Below are positions 13,101-30,931 of a stretch of DNA of 64,000 nucleotides, one piece after another. The notes under the pieces are model-generated. The model saw only the letters and a program-made list of their open reading frames with translations. It was not told where the DNA came from and searched no databases. Source of the DNA: Collybiopsis luxurians FD-317 M1 (Eukaryota; Basidiomycota; Agaricomycetes; Agaricales; Omphalotaceae); the NCBI GenBank assembly GCA_000827265.1, contig KN834785.1:435819-499818 (forward strand), in the 5' to 3' direction. Every line of letters begins with the position of its first letter. Positions within the stretch are counted from its first letter, which is position 1. The translations under genes were made by a program, and so were the position numbers.

Positions 13101-13309
13101 TTGTAGAATTTCCCATCATTGACATGGACATGTTGTGCACCAGAAAAGAATGCGCCCGAATACAAAGAATTTGTGGGAGCTGATGATTGCTCTGCAGGTG
13201 GCGGGGTGGCTGGAGTTTCTGTATGGCTTTGCTTATCTTTCTTTTCTGAAGAGCCAAGTTGCAGCAATTTGCGCCAGCTAAATTCCTTCTTCTGCGCCAT
13301 GATGGGCAA
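10132..13309 (-). CDS. NLR-B: pseudo-NTPase/NB-ARC/TPR protein, 9 TPRs
   Basis: Exons 13309-12867, 12814-12428 and 12370-10132 on the minus strand sum to 3069 nt in frame (1022 aa; an alternative ATG three codons downstream matches NLR-A). The N-terminus is basic (MAQKKEFSWRKLLQLGSSEKK), then SGAFFSGAQHV..DGKFYNIQGN. A first NTPase-like unit starts at FVGRDD, with LYSPGKDELENF where a P-loop should be, then ILILKNADPS and VLITSC. The second unit has P-loop AAGGAGKTQ (about residue 258), WLCIFDNADD, NIIVTSR, GCHALAVSTAGAY and a winged helix. Nine 42-aa repeats follow, each starting GE-HHP-TL-SM-NLA and containing GKLE-AEKLGEEVLLLRKQ (kinesin-light-chain-like TPR). The array stops at a codon followed by a decayed tenth unit. 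No frame defect is seen. Expected to be a cytosolic receptor-like switch protein. Confidence 0.88.
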
Positions 13310-13385
13310 GATGGGGGTCGGAATGAAAGAAGTGCTTGGCTGTGTTACTGGCGTGTTTTCTTCTCATGTCCAGGCCCATTGTGTC

Positions 13386-13406
13386 GGACGTCATGTCAAA
13401 CGCCAC
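13386..13406 (-). promoter_or_regulatory. Conserved upstream block of NLR-B
   Basis: GGACGTCATGTCAAACGCCAC lies about 80 bp upstream of the start. It differs from the NLR-A and NLR-C blocks at few positions, while the surrounding sequence is less alike. Confidence 0.4.
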
Positions 13407-13789
13407 AAGTAAATCAATGAGTCGGTACAGTGGACGCAGAAATAGGTAAATATGAAACCTGTAATCTCCGCCGGAACGTGCTATTCAGATGTCTTCTTTT
13501 GCCCATCTACCCCTGTCGCCTGACCGAACCACCTCCACGCCCATTTCGCTCCTGCTCCGTCAGAACCCACTGTTGTCCATCCTCCAAGGCCCAACCTTGG
13601 TCATAAGCCCATCAAACAACGGACATCCTGGGCCTCCCTGTATTCTGTTGTGTTAGCATCACGAATCATACCTCAAGAAAACACTAGAACCAAAATCCAC
13701 ATCATACGTACCTCGAACCAAACGCTGACGCTCTCTATCCACCGTCCTCTAATTCTTTTAACCAATACAAAATCAAACACACCGTCACC

Positions 13790-14017
13790 TCTGTGGGACG
13801 CGTGTTTTCTATGCGATTCTAGGTTGGAGGTATGTTGCTAATGCTGGCTACATTGCAGAGCGTGTTCAGCTGAATGCTGTGGTATAGATGGTGCATAAAC
13901 AGTACAGGGTGTAGGCATGGCTTTAATGTTCCTAATGGCGCACATTCCGAGCTATATTCGAAACCATACAAAATCACCATGCAGAGCCGACGAAACAGAC
14001 GGATGCGAATGTACGTA
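13790..14017 (+). pseudogene. ABC transporter relic B
   Basis: Aligns with 19090-19310 of the intact gene: the exon end at 'ctaggttggaggt', the intron containing GCTACATTGCAGAG, the exon beginning near GTGTAGGC, and the ATGGCGC-CATTCC block that encodes MAPIP in the intact copy. In-frame stops and indels are present. It ends abruptly against bHLH-gene sequence. The upstream 13420-13790 stretch has no clear match. Confidence 0.65.
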
Positions 14018-14420
14018 TCTCCTTCTCACCCCCGCCCTTCCCATTCGAAGCATCACGCCCATTACCATTACCGTTCCCGGTTCCATAACATCCATTTCGC
14101 CGTACAAAAACCCCGTCCTCATCGCCATCCCAGGACTACAAATGGAAATTGATCTGGAACAGGAAACCCACCGAGGTTGAACCCGAATAACGTCTTAGTT
14201 CCGAATCCAGTTTCACCACGACTTGAACCTCTGCCTCCTGGGCCAGAGCCAGAGCCAGATAGGGAAGGGGAAGTAGGGGAAGTAGGCATAAGTGGTATGA
14301 GTGAGTCCGCACATGTCACTCCGCTGGTGGGAGGTATTGGGTTGACGTTCGCATGGTTGGCATTGGTAGAGTTGTACCACATTAAGAACATGTCGATTAG
14401 GGATTGAACTGTCAATGTTG
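14018..14420 (-). pseudogene. bHLH gene relic B (loop exon)
   Basis: The minus-strand reading contains SLIPLMPTSPTSPSLSGSG, then FGFNLGGFPVPDQF. The intact gene reads DPLMPLSPTSPTSPT...YGFNLDVMGLPVPDEF (52380-52200). Only the loop exon is represented. Orientation is the same as in relics A and C. Confidence 0.7.
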
Positions 14421-15185
14421 TCAAAAATGAAAGGTCGTGATGAACACAATTGGCAATCAATGAGCGCGTGTGACAGATTCTAATGGGCTCTTACCAAACA
14501 GGGGACGTCCAAGGTAGCGCACATGTAAATGTTCTATGTGGGATATGATTTCATTTGATACATGGACTATATCTTTACTGAGGAAATATAGGACGTTAGA
14601 TGACGAGAAATCATGTAAAATCTGATCTCTCTTCTGAAGGGGGAATGACCTGAACAAGGCATGAGCGATCTCAGCACCAAAGCTTTGCATATAGATTTGA
14701 CAGACAGATATATACAAATGTGGGTCGGAGTTAGAGTGGCTGGCATGCAGCTGAAGACAGGTTTGCGCAATGTTATCCACGGCGACAGATTTGGATGTTC
14801 TGGAAGTATGAGACGGTATAGATGTCAACGTAAGGACTAAGTTTTTTCAGCTCAGTTTCTCTCAACGGCGCCGCAGCAGGGGTGCTCCAAGGGGGAAATG
14901 AGGAGATGGAATTGTGGTATACTTCACTGATGGACATTACAAAAAGACAAAAGATCTAACCCGACTGCGTAAGTCAGGGACCAGACGGAAAACGTGAAAC
15001 GAGAAAGGAAAATTTACTACGGAGAAAAACGTGAGAAAAATTGAGATAAGATAACGCCGTGGAAAAGGCCTACTTGTTGGGACGAAATTTACGGAGATAA
15101 CGACCATTTGATGTATGCACATCCCTCCCTTCCCTTCGGTCAGAGTCGGGGAATCAACGATGCAAGGAACTGTACCACTCCAAAT
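14421..15185 (-). other. Unique segment between relics, with unrecognised ORF 14457-14828
   Basis: This roughly 0.75-kb stretch separates two ABC/bHLH relics and matches neither parent. The minus-strand ORF 14828-14457 (123 aa) has an ordinary amino-acid mix, including LQLHASHSNSDPHLYISVC and IVHVSNEIISHIEHLHVRY, and looks like a fragment of a soluble protein. I do not recognise it. It may be a captured piece of another gene or unique sequence between two duplication events. Confidence 0.3.
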
Positions 15186-15194
15186 TTAGAGCTT

Positions 15195-15335
15195 CCGGTG
15201 TTGTTTGTCTTTTACCTAGACGAATTTAGGTTGGAGGTACGTCGCTAAATATCCTAGCTACATTGTAGAGTATGTCCAATGGGCTGGCGCGGTATACATG
15301 TTGTATAGGGTGTTTGTAGGCATTGTTTCGTGACG
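15195..15335 (+). pseudogene. ABC transporter relic C
   Basis: A short match to 19100-19215 of the intact gene: 'ttaggttggaggt', then a decayed intron with CTACATTG-AGAG and GTCCA, and 'gtgtttgtaggc'. It abuts bHLH sequence at about 15336, at a different point in the bHLH gene from relics A and B. Confidence 0.6.
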
Positions 15336-16445
15336 CATACGCCAATCTTTCGATTAATATCATGTCTGGGACTCTCCTCCTTCCTTTGCCTCTTTACATT
15401 CGCTATCAAGGCCTGCTTCCCAGCAGGACTCGAATGTTTCATGCCGGCCAACGACAGTACGTCCGATCCCACTCCCCTGCTCACGGAACCCCAGCCAAAC
15501 AGAGATACCGGAGACGGAGGTGCCATCTGGTGATGGCGAGAGCGAACATGAGGGTTAGATTACCCAAGAAAAGCTTTGCCCATTGAAAATTTAGTTATAG
15601 GCCCCACCTCTGCTCCTGCTATACCAAACCCCCTCTCTAAATCGAATGAGCACGCGCCCTCCCACCTCCTCCCGCCACAGATGATAACGACAGCAGGAAT
15701 AAAAAAGACTACGTCACCGTAGGCAACGACGACGAAAGCAACGAAGACGAAAGCAATGCCGATCCACCCGAATGCGTTCACGGGTGATGAAAGTAAACCC
15801 TCCTGCCCTTCGTCCTGGACCTTCACCCATCCAATTCCAAAGAACCCGTAAACGAAGCCAGCGGAGGCGCAATTGCGGCCACTGGGCCCATCATGCATCC
15901 CATGCGACTGATGATGAGCATGAGCATAAACACGATGCGCATAGGTCCCAAATGGACTCCCAGATGATAATCCGTTGCTGATTCAGAAGAAGAAGATGAC
16001 TGATTCTTATACCCAACGACCCCGGTCCCACCATTCCCAAAGGTAACCATAGGCGAACCAGATCCTTCACCTAGTCTACCGCCGCCCATGACCTGTTTCA
16101 GAGACGAGTCGAGGGAGTAACGGGCCTCCGCCGCAATTGATCAAATCGAGGCTGAGGTTAGTGAGACCGCGTATATCGCGGTGAAATGAGGCGAGGAAAT
16201 GGGCGTGTCCGAGAAGATGAAAGTAGGAGTAGGAGTGCAGGTATTCAGGCGTTGGTAGTGTGTATTCGCTGTATGGATAGGATTTGAATAAAACTGATCA
16301 TAAATGCATGATCGAGTCGTGAAGCGCTGCTACTTACTTAGACTACCCAAGCTTCCGGGACCCAACCTTTCATCTCCGGCACCTGCGCTGCTGGTAGTGT
16401 TCCCTAGAAGGGCTGAAATGAACACGCGGGAGGAGGACTTGTGCT
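15336..16445 (-). pseudogene. bHLH gene relic C (basic region and upstream exons)
   Basis: The minus-strand reading begins with the basic region and helix 1: GMKHSSPAGKQALIANVKRQ, then RKEES and DINRKIG (intact: MKHMSPAEKQALIANEKRRR...NINEKIG). It continues through AGGGGRARAHSI (intact: GGRAHAHSISGG region), the PMV-FGNGG region, and the CAGCGCTGCTAC...GGCGAA exon-1 end region near 16320-16440. Several stops and indels are present. It lies directly upstream, in divergent orientation, of the intact ABC gene, supporting an ancestral bHLH/ABC neighbourhood. Confidence 0.72.
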
Positions 16446-17040
16446 GATTACCCTCGATACACTGGTCCTTGAATGGGTACACTGGGATCAACGCCGAGTT
16501 GACTCTCTGTGTAATTAACGAATCGGTTACGATGAAAGGCTAGGGGGAGAAGCGGCCGGGGGATAGTTTGCTTCGAGGGCTTCTTGGTCGATGAAGATTT
16601 GGATTTTATTTGCGCGGTGAATTCTTCGATGCCATCGTTCTCGTCACCATCTCCTACATTATCCAATTTCTTTGCGGAACCGCCAGAGAAATCATAGGTC
16701 CACGACTGCGAACTGTTAAGGAATCAGGTATAGTACACCACATCCGTAGGTGAATACTCGTACAGTTTTTCATACTGACCAGGGTTCTGGTCTATCCTTT
16801 CCGCATCAGAAACGGTTAATGTACCAAAAATAAAAAATAGACAACGAACCGAATATAATCACCGCGACATTTATACTGCAAAGGACACCAGACTTGTATG
16901 CTTTTGTGAATGTAAAAGAAGGGGGATGAAAGTTTCTGAGCGTCTGGTCAACCAATGGGATCCCAGCGCCTACAAGCAGTGCCGAGCAGATAGCGGCAAC
17001 TCGGCTTTGCTTCCTGCCATTACCCAGTAGTCTCTGTGTT
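16446..17040 (-). CDS. Possible small membrane protein gene, unrecognised
   Basis: The minus-strand reading from about 17020 gives SRVAAICSALLVGAGIPLV, then a FHPPSFTFTKAYKSG segment, a hydrophobic span with VLCSINVAVIIFGSL, and after a one-base slip GTLTVSDAERIDQNPGQ. A plausible GTATG...AACAG intron (about 16770-16708) follows, then an acidic/Lys-Ser tail ending at 16448 (GDGDENDGIEEF...SKSSSTKKPSK). The hydrophobic part is conserved in relic A (7260-7600). Two predicted membrane segments and a hydrophilic tail are visible. The apparent slip means it may be broken. Function unknown. Confidence 0.35.
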
Positions 17041-17576
17041 CTCGAACCATATAGCCAACCCTAATTGTACTCCTTCTTCCGTAAACCTCTCATACAAACA
17101 CCAAGTACCTTCCTCTCACACTCGATTAAGTATTTCGACCTCTCGACAAAATCCGAATTGTAGAATCAAGTACTTGCCAATCCTTCGAATCGGGGATGCC
17201 ATTGCCATCGTGGATCAGTGCCAGGAACACATACTCTCATGTTGAATAGTTTGTTATACAGCTTGTGTGCAAGAACGGTGAATGGAATGTCAAGGTCCTC
17301 TCGAAAGTACCGCAGACAGGCCTCACCCTCACCTATAGACAAAGTAAACGTGAAAAAAGTCAAGCCATTTGCTCACCTTGTCGGCGTAACAGAGATAACT
17401 ATCTATCCCGACTGAATCCATCCGATATTGGATCTCATTATTGCATCAAAGTGTCGCAATGTGCTTCGAGGTTTGCACATTGCGGCTTATTGAGGCCGTT
17501 TCATTTTGACTTACCGCTTCTTTCCGAAGAATTTAAGGCGATAAGGAACTACCAGCCTTCCATTTGTTCCTTAACC

Positions 17577-23942
<6,366 letters not shown>

Positions 23943-24616
23943 TCAATAAACAGTGATTTTGTGTATCTTGCAACAGTTAACTGAGTGTCTGCTTGTTCGA
24001 TGGTTTCGTGTACGTTGAGCAGCGGGTCAGAGATACCTATTAACTTAAGAATTTGATATTACAAGATGTTGAAAAATACTTCGGGATGATGCATATCATG
24101 CATTACTTGTAGAACATAGATGCAATGACCCAAAATTGGTCAACAGCAAATATGTGTAGAATCAGATACATTAGCAACATTGCACCTGGTCCTTGTATCT
24201 GGGTCGTCTTAATCATTTCAGACCGACTCAATCAAACCGCGGACGATGCCTTTGTACAATGGAACTGCTATTACCAAGTCCATTGCTTGTATTACAATCT
24301 ATTCTAATTAGAAGTGGCCATAATAACAAGCGACTTCCAATTAGAAGTCACCATAATAATAACCGACTTGATATATTTAATTACCCAGTATAGCATACAC
24401 TACCCGCCACTTCCTCCCATCCCGGCCAGCGAAAGATGCATCGCCGGGGGCCTACTATTTTAGTAACAACTGGGGGGGCTTCGTCTCGACAGAGATCAGG
24501 TTTACATACGTCAGGATCCCCGCATCTTACATACCTCCGTTTGATTCGAATTCACATGAAACATTAGACAATTACAGGAAACACATTCAACATACCAAAA
24601 AAGGAAACCTTGAAAA
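23943..24616. other. 3' flank of ABC gene; KDZ element edge
   Basis: 23943-24105 is duplicated with the ABC 3' end at 47292-47451. Around 24305-24370 are inverted/direct AATTAGAAGT...CATAATAA words. No gene is supported. Confidence 0.5.
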
Positions 24617-26403
24617 TCAAGCAAAAATCCACTTATCCTCCATCAACGAAATTGCGCCCAATCCCGATGTGAGTTTCTCCAGAGCGGGGGTCCATTTTGC
24701 TGCGCAGAAATCATGTATTTTTTGCCGAATCACTGCCTGCTTGTGAGCATAGGCTACCCGACCCTGTGCAAATTCTTCATTGTCTGCAAGATATCCAACC
24801 TGCATTGGCTGTTGACCTTCACTTTTCTGAACACATGCACCGCGCCAGGCTTTATGCTCCCAGTCTCGAGTAACAGATTCAAATGTTTCAAGTGTATGTC
24901 GCATTTCCTCCTGTATCAGAAGCCCTTCCTCTTGCCAGCAGTGCGCTCTTGCCCGAGACTTGCACCAAGCAATATGAAAGCCTGAGGGTGAGTGAATACA
25001 GATGTTAGACACAAGAAAATGTAGATACTCACATTCACTAATGGTCTCCTGGTCATTGGGATTGATCATGTCGTTGACCCAAATCCAGGAGAGGGAGACA
25101 TCGCCCTCCAGTTCTGCATCCATCGCATCCTTTTCAATCCCACACACATCTCTGTCCCGCAGAACCTTGAAGATTGCATCAGTTTCGACCAGGTTTAGAT
25201 GTTTTGGGCCTGCTAGTTCTGAGACGACGGCCTGATGAATGCGATACTTTGCCACGCCGGCCCCAATCTTTGCATTCACAGTTGCAAGAGCCTTTGATGA
25301 CCGTGAGCCCTCATACTGACCATGAGTATGATCGATCTTGTATTTGATGATAGCGGTCCGGCTGAGTAAATACTTGTGTAATGTTTCGAGTGCATCAATG
25401 CCTTTTGTGAACCGCAGTTTCCACTTAAGTTCGAGAAGATGAGGAGGACAAGCTCCACCAGCATGCACAACAGCTGATGGCAGAAACAGAGGGATTTTGG
25501 TAGCCGTGCTCGTCGATGAAATCACACGGTTGCGAAGAATACATGCAGCGGGAACAAGAAGATGTTGGGCCTGCAACCAGATCTCTATTCGCCGACAAAG
25601 ACTCACAGCTGATTCCTTGGTCTTCAACTGTTGTAAATTTGTTAGATGTTGGCCCAGGTGGTCTCTATCCCACTTCAAACACTGCCTTGCAGATGTGATC
25701 AATCACTGACTTAGATAAAGGGACGAAAGCTTACTGTTGCTCCTCAAGATCCAATCCTTCCACAACCAGCGGCAAAGGCAAAAGCTCATTGTCCACAGAC
25801 ATTGGGTTTTGCCTCAAACAATGTTCATATTCAGTTGCCAGTTGCAGGTGGACTTTATGATATATGAGTGCTAAACATGCCTATCAGTGAGTTTTGAATG
25901 TCTGTGCTGAACATGCACTCATGATGGAGGGTCAGAACTAGTGGGTTTGGTTTGTTTGGGTTTTGATCCCAAGCCTCTACCGCTTTTGTCCATTCTGACA
26001 TGAGTGCAGGATCTAACCTAGTACACATGTCTTGGAAAGCGGCTACAGCCGGTGCTTGTTTTTTGACAACTTCTTCTGTCGTCTCGAGTAGGTGTTTCAC
26101 TAAAAGAGACAGGAGCATGTAAGGAGATGTAGAGCAATAGAGATGAAGAATCGAACCCATAGTTATTGTCTTGCGCCAGTTGTGATCCCCAAAATGATCA
26201 TTGAGTGGGGCCCATACTCTCTCAGGACTTTTGCGATCAGTTCGACCCATGTACAGCGACCAATTGAATGAGACCACCACACGACATGGCTCCTGATGCG
26301 CATTGATATGAAATTTTGGGACAAGGAATTGGAAATTGTCAGAGAATTGGTAAGGTCTAAGTGCCAGGGGATAAATGTCGATACATTTGGATAAATTGAC
26401 AGA

Positions 26404-26657
26404 TGTGAGGGTTCGGGACGCCCTCGAGTCAGATACGAGCAGGATAGGAACAGGGAAAAATATGAGTTGATTCAACTAGACTATCTACATGCAAATAAGG
26501 AAGTTTATATACTAAAATGGATATGAAATATGTAGCTTGGAAACTAGCCGTAACGAGCGACGAGGTAATGAGCAGTAGTGACAGAAGTAAGTGTCAAAGG
26601 GAAACATGTAAGGGAATAAGTATAAGGAAGAAGTATGAGGAGGAGGAGATTGTTACA
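26404..26657 (-). repeat. 3' LTR of gypsy element
   Basis: 254 bp, TG...CA borders. It keeps many CpG sites (GACGCC, CTCGAG, TACGAGC, GCCGTAACGAGCGACGAGG region) that are TG/CA in the other LTR. Confidence 0.92.
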
Positions 26658-26759
26658 TTATCCTCCTTCTGAGAAGAGTTAAGAAGCAATATCGTTGTCT
26701 GCACAGGGAGGAGGTTTTGAGCGACGACCGGAACAAGTGACATAGAGGGAAGGGGGAGT

Positions 26760-27070
26760 ATAGTTAGAATGAAGATTTAAAGGTGCCGAAACAGGGGAAA
26801 CAGGTTGTGGAGCATAGTGGGGAACTGCGGGGGAAGATGGGGGAGAATTACTTGATATAGAAGAAGAAGTAGAAATAGCATTGGGGTTATATGATTTCTG
26901 GATGTCAAGTTCGTGAGGACGAGGGGAGTGAGGATGAGTACAATGGAATTGTTCAAGTAAGTGATTGTATGCAGAGGGAATGTTGAATAGAGAAAGCCAA
27001 GTGTCATTATCATGAGAATCATTAAAATGACATAAGTAATTGTAACGGCGACCAACTTTTCAGACATCAA
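26760..27070 (-). pseudogene. gypsy chromodomain and tail
   Basis: The frame after a stop reads RRYNYLCHFNDSHDNDTWLS, matching the chromodomain pattern (ILD-RR---YLVKW-G----TWE). Chromodomains guide integration into heterochromatin. Confidence 0.55.
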
Positions 27071-27320
27071 GAATGGAATGAATGATAGGTGAATCATCAG
27101 GAAGGTCCATGGGAATGGGGTCTGAATGAGAATGGAATTCGGAAGGGTCATGGTATGGTTTGAGAAGCAAAACATGAAATACCGGAAAAAGTCGAGACAA
27201 ATAGGAAGGAAGCTGTGATAAGTATGCACGAGAATGAATAGGTTTAATAATCGGAAATGGTCTGATGCGGTGATGGTCTAGCTTGTCAGAGGGGCAAGTA
27301 GAATGAATATTACGATGAAA

Positions 27321-28088
27321 TCACCAAACCAATTGACCTGGTTGGTACTCGGGGTGAGGAATATGTTTCCTGTCATAGTATTTGGCCTGGTACTGTTGTG
27401 TGACAGCAAGCTCAGCCCTGAGTTCATTGTGAATAAGAGATAAACATTGAGCTAAATTGTTGGCAGTGGGAATGGTGGAAAGAGAAGTGAGCGTAGGTTC
27501 AAAAGTGGGATGGTAACCTAAATTAGTGAAAAAGGGAGTATGTTTAGTGGAAGAATTTTCATGATTGTTGAATACGAACTCAGCTAGTGGAAGGTAGTTG
27601 ATCCAATCATCCTGTTGATATGAAATGTATGCTTGAAGATATGTCTCGAGGGTCTGGTTAGTCTGTTCTGTGAGTCTGTCTGTTTGAGCATGATATGCTG
27701 TCGAGGTTTTGGAAATGATGGAGAGTCGAGTGAGGAGTGCTGACCAGAACTTAGAGATAAACAAACTTCCTCTATCTGACACAATGAATTGCGGAAGTCC
27801 ATGCAGGTGGAATATTCTATCGAGGAAAAGCCATATGAGTTCACTGGCTGTCATAGACTTGTGGCATGGAATAAAGTGAGCGGTGCATGTTAACCTGTCA
27901 CAGATGACACAAATGGAGTCAAAACCATGGGATGTGGGTATTTCAACAATAAAATCCATAGTAATTGCTTGCCAAGGACAGTGAGGGATGGAGAGTGGCT
28001 GAAGCAACCCATAAGGTTTGTGATGTGGGACCTTGATTCTGGTGCAAGTGTTGCACGCTTCAACATAACAGCGAATGTATGTAGTCAT
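27321..28088 (-). pseudogene. gypsy integrase
   Basis: A 255-aa open stretch: CNTCTRIKVPHHKPYGLLQP end of the zinc region, then the DDE core with D in ITMDFIVEIP, D in IVSDRGSLF and E in LTEQTNQTLE. It ends near YQPGQLVW. Long and intact in sequence, but it lacks its upstream frame. Confidence 0.85.
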
Positions 28089-28499
28089 TCCTGGCTAGGA
28101 GTAATTGTGGAAGATGAGTTTTGTGGTGACCATGTGGCCAGGATGCCCAGAAATCACAGAATCATGGCAGGACTTGAGCATGGAATGACAAAGAGACAGA
28201 GGGACATAGAGACAATTGTTATGAAAGACAAGGTTGTTGTGAACTTGGAAGGATGGGTCTCCACTAGTGAGGGCCATTCTCCAATTGCGGTGTTCCCTGT
28301 AAGCAGAAAGGAATTGATCATATAAGTGAGAGTTATCAAGTGTAATGGTATTGAAAGCAGAAACAAAGGAAGGTGGAGAATCAGAATGAGAAATAGTATC
28401 ATCATCATGAGATAGAAAGTGAGTATTGTAAGGTGAAAGGATGGTACATAGCTGTAAAGTCTTTTGTTCATCCTCCTTTTGAGGCATGAAATTGGGTTG

Positions 28500-28910
28500 T
28501 CGTGATGCTGCATCAGCGATGTTGAGTTGGCTGGGAGCCCATCAAAGTTGAAAGTCAAACTCCAACAGAAACATAGCCCAGCAGGCCTGTTGGCAATTGA
28601 GTAACTGGGCATGCATGAAATGTTCAAGATTCTTGTGATCAGAGATCACTCAAATTGGGGAAGGGAAGCTGGAGAGCCAATGGCGAAATTCTCAAAATGA
28701 CTTGATGATGGCAAGGAGTTCCTTTTTGTGAACATCATAGTTAATTTTGGATGGAGAAAGCTTGCAAGAGAAGAAGGCCACAGGATGCAGATCACCAGAA
28801 GAGTCGGGCTGTTGAATGACAGAAGAGATGGCGAAGTTGGAAGCATCAGTAGAGACAGTGATGGTGATGTTGGATTGGAAGTGGGATAGTACAGGGCCAG
28901 TAGTGAACAT
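28500..28910 (-). pseudogene. gypsy RNase H
   Basis: Reads TVSTDASNFAISSVIQQ and ELLAIIKSF, the RNase H_2 block, directly downstream of the reverse transcriptase. A frame break follows. Confidence 0.75.
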
Positions 28911-29024
28911 GCATTTCAGTTTGTGAAAAGTGTGGTGGGTTGAATTGTTGAACTCAAATGAGGAAGATTTCCAAGAGAGGGAAGTGAGTGGGAGGGCAAT
29001 GGTGGAGTAATTGTCAATGAAGTG

Positions 29025-29761
29025 TCAATAGAAGTTTGTGAAGCCAAGGAAGGATTGCACATCCTTAAAAGTTTTTGGTTCCAGCCAATTGACAATAGTG
29101 GACAGTTTGCTTGGGTTCATCTTGATGCCTCCCGAGCTGATAATGAAGCCTAAAAATTCCACTCCGGGCTTCTCCCATTTGCATTTATGCAGGTTTGCAT
29201 AGAGATTAGTGTCTCGCAACCTATCCAGTACCCTTCCAACATGCTCTCTATGTTTTTCTGCAGAGTGAGAGAAGATTAAAATATCATCTAAATAAACAAC
29301 ACAAATAACATCAATAAGGTCAGAAAGAACATGTTGTATGAAAGCTTGCCATGCTGCAGGGGCACTGGTGAGGCCATAAGGAGCCACAAGATGTTTGAAT
29401 AGACTGAGGTGGGTGTGAAATACGGTCTTCCACTTGTCACCTTCACAGATTCAGAGGAGAGAGTAGGCAGACTTGAGGTCTATAATTGAAAACACTGTAC
29501 AACTGCATACCCAATTGATTAAGTTGTCAATGAGAGGCAGCGGAAAATGGTTTTTTCAAGTGATAGCATTAAGGCTTCTATAATCAACACAAAGACAGAT
29601 TTCTCCAGTCTTTTTCTGAATGAAAAGAATAGGGGCACTGGTGGAAGAAGAAGAAGCATGAATATGACCTCAACAAAGATTATTATGAATGTACTCAGCA
29701 GTTGCCTGCATTTCCTGTTCTGTGAGTCAATACATGCAAGAAAATGGTGGTGATTTACCAT
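29025..29761 (-). pseudogene. gypsy reverse transcriptase
   Basis: The minus-strand reading 29387-29025 contains PYGLTSAPAAWQAFI, the catalytic box VVYLDDILIFS, then CKWEKPGVEFLGFIIS, typical of Ty3/gypsy reverse transcriptase. The upstream fingers portion (about 29760-29390) is frame-broken. Confidence 0.85.
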
Positions 29762-30035
29762 CCTCCAGCTCTATATCGATATCATATGGATGGTGTTCAG
29801 GCAAATGATCAGAATTGGAGAGTTTGAACACAGAATCCAACCATTTTCAATATGGTGGTGGGACATGCTTGGAGAGATCTTCATTGGGATCAGTGAGGGG
29901 ATTATGAGATGATAGAGATGGATTGGGTGGAGGGCCAGTGGTGGGGTCAAGGTGAAAGGAACTGATGAAATGTGGAGAAGTAGTATCAAAGTAGCAAAGA
30001 TAAGTGAAACAACATCCTTTAGATTGTTTGACAAA

Positions 30036-30900
30036 TCATCTGGAATTCAACATTTTCACATCACCCTTATCAGGCACAAAAGGTTCATTGGGAGTAGTAG
30101 GGACAAATTTGTTTGAGCACAAGTTCCCAAAACCATTATGATGGATGAAAGCCATTAAGAAAGAGGTGGTTGTGTCAAATGGAATATGAATTGGGGCTGG
30201 ACAATCAGTATCCAGGAAGGGAACTGAATTGGGAGGTGGCAAATCAAGGTGATGAGTATCCAAAGATGTCAAAAGGGTGGGATAAAAAGGAGCTGCAGTA
30301 AGACCAAGGCCTATTCCAGCTCGTGTAGTGCTGAGAGACTGATTTTGCACAAGACCAAAGCCTTTTGCATAAACAGTAGAAGGGGAAAGTGAAGAGAGGC
30401 CACAACAGTGAAGGGAAAGAGAGTTAGCTTGCCAATCAATAGAAGGATTGTGATGATGTAGCCAATCTATGCCCAAAATAACCGGATATGAGACTGAAAC
30501 AACAGACAACATGATATTTTCACTATGTGAGCCAACCTGAACCTGCATCAAGACATCTTGGGTGATTAAGCCAGAAGCAATTGGTTAGTTATCAACTGCC
30601 ATGATGGGAACAGGAATATCTTTGAAAATGCAAGAAAGGGAGTATTGAGAGGTGAAAGAATCAGATATGCAAGAGGTGGTGGCACTGCAATCAACTAAGG
30701 CATGAGTTTGAATGGGCAATCAATTAGGAAAGTTGAGGGTAACAGCAATGACAAAATGATTAGAGGAGAAGGGAGATGAGGAAAAAATATAAGTGGGAGC
30801 ATGAAGAGAAATGGGACACCATGAGCCATCAGTGGTTCTCTCGAGCCTGGGTACCAATTCCAAATTGAATAGTGACAAAAGGTGTACTTCTTCACCAACT
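30036..30900 (-). pseudogene. gypsy aspartic protease
   Basis: The C-terminal retropepsin region is clear: SYPVILGIDWLHHHNPSIDW at about 30490-30430. The active-site region lies upstream near 30700-30650 and is interrupted by stops. Confidence 0.65.
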
Positions 30901-30931
30901 GGAAACCCTGGAGTACAAAATGAGTAACCAG

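Noticed and set aside
24985..25040. Reading-through of the KDZ C-terminal ORF as one exon
   Set aside because: A 51-bp in-phase intron with GTGAGT...CAG interrupts conserved KDZ sequence; the ORF continues only by chance.
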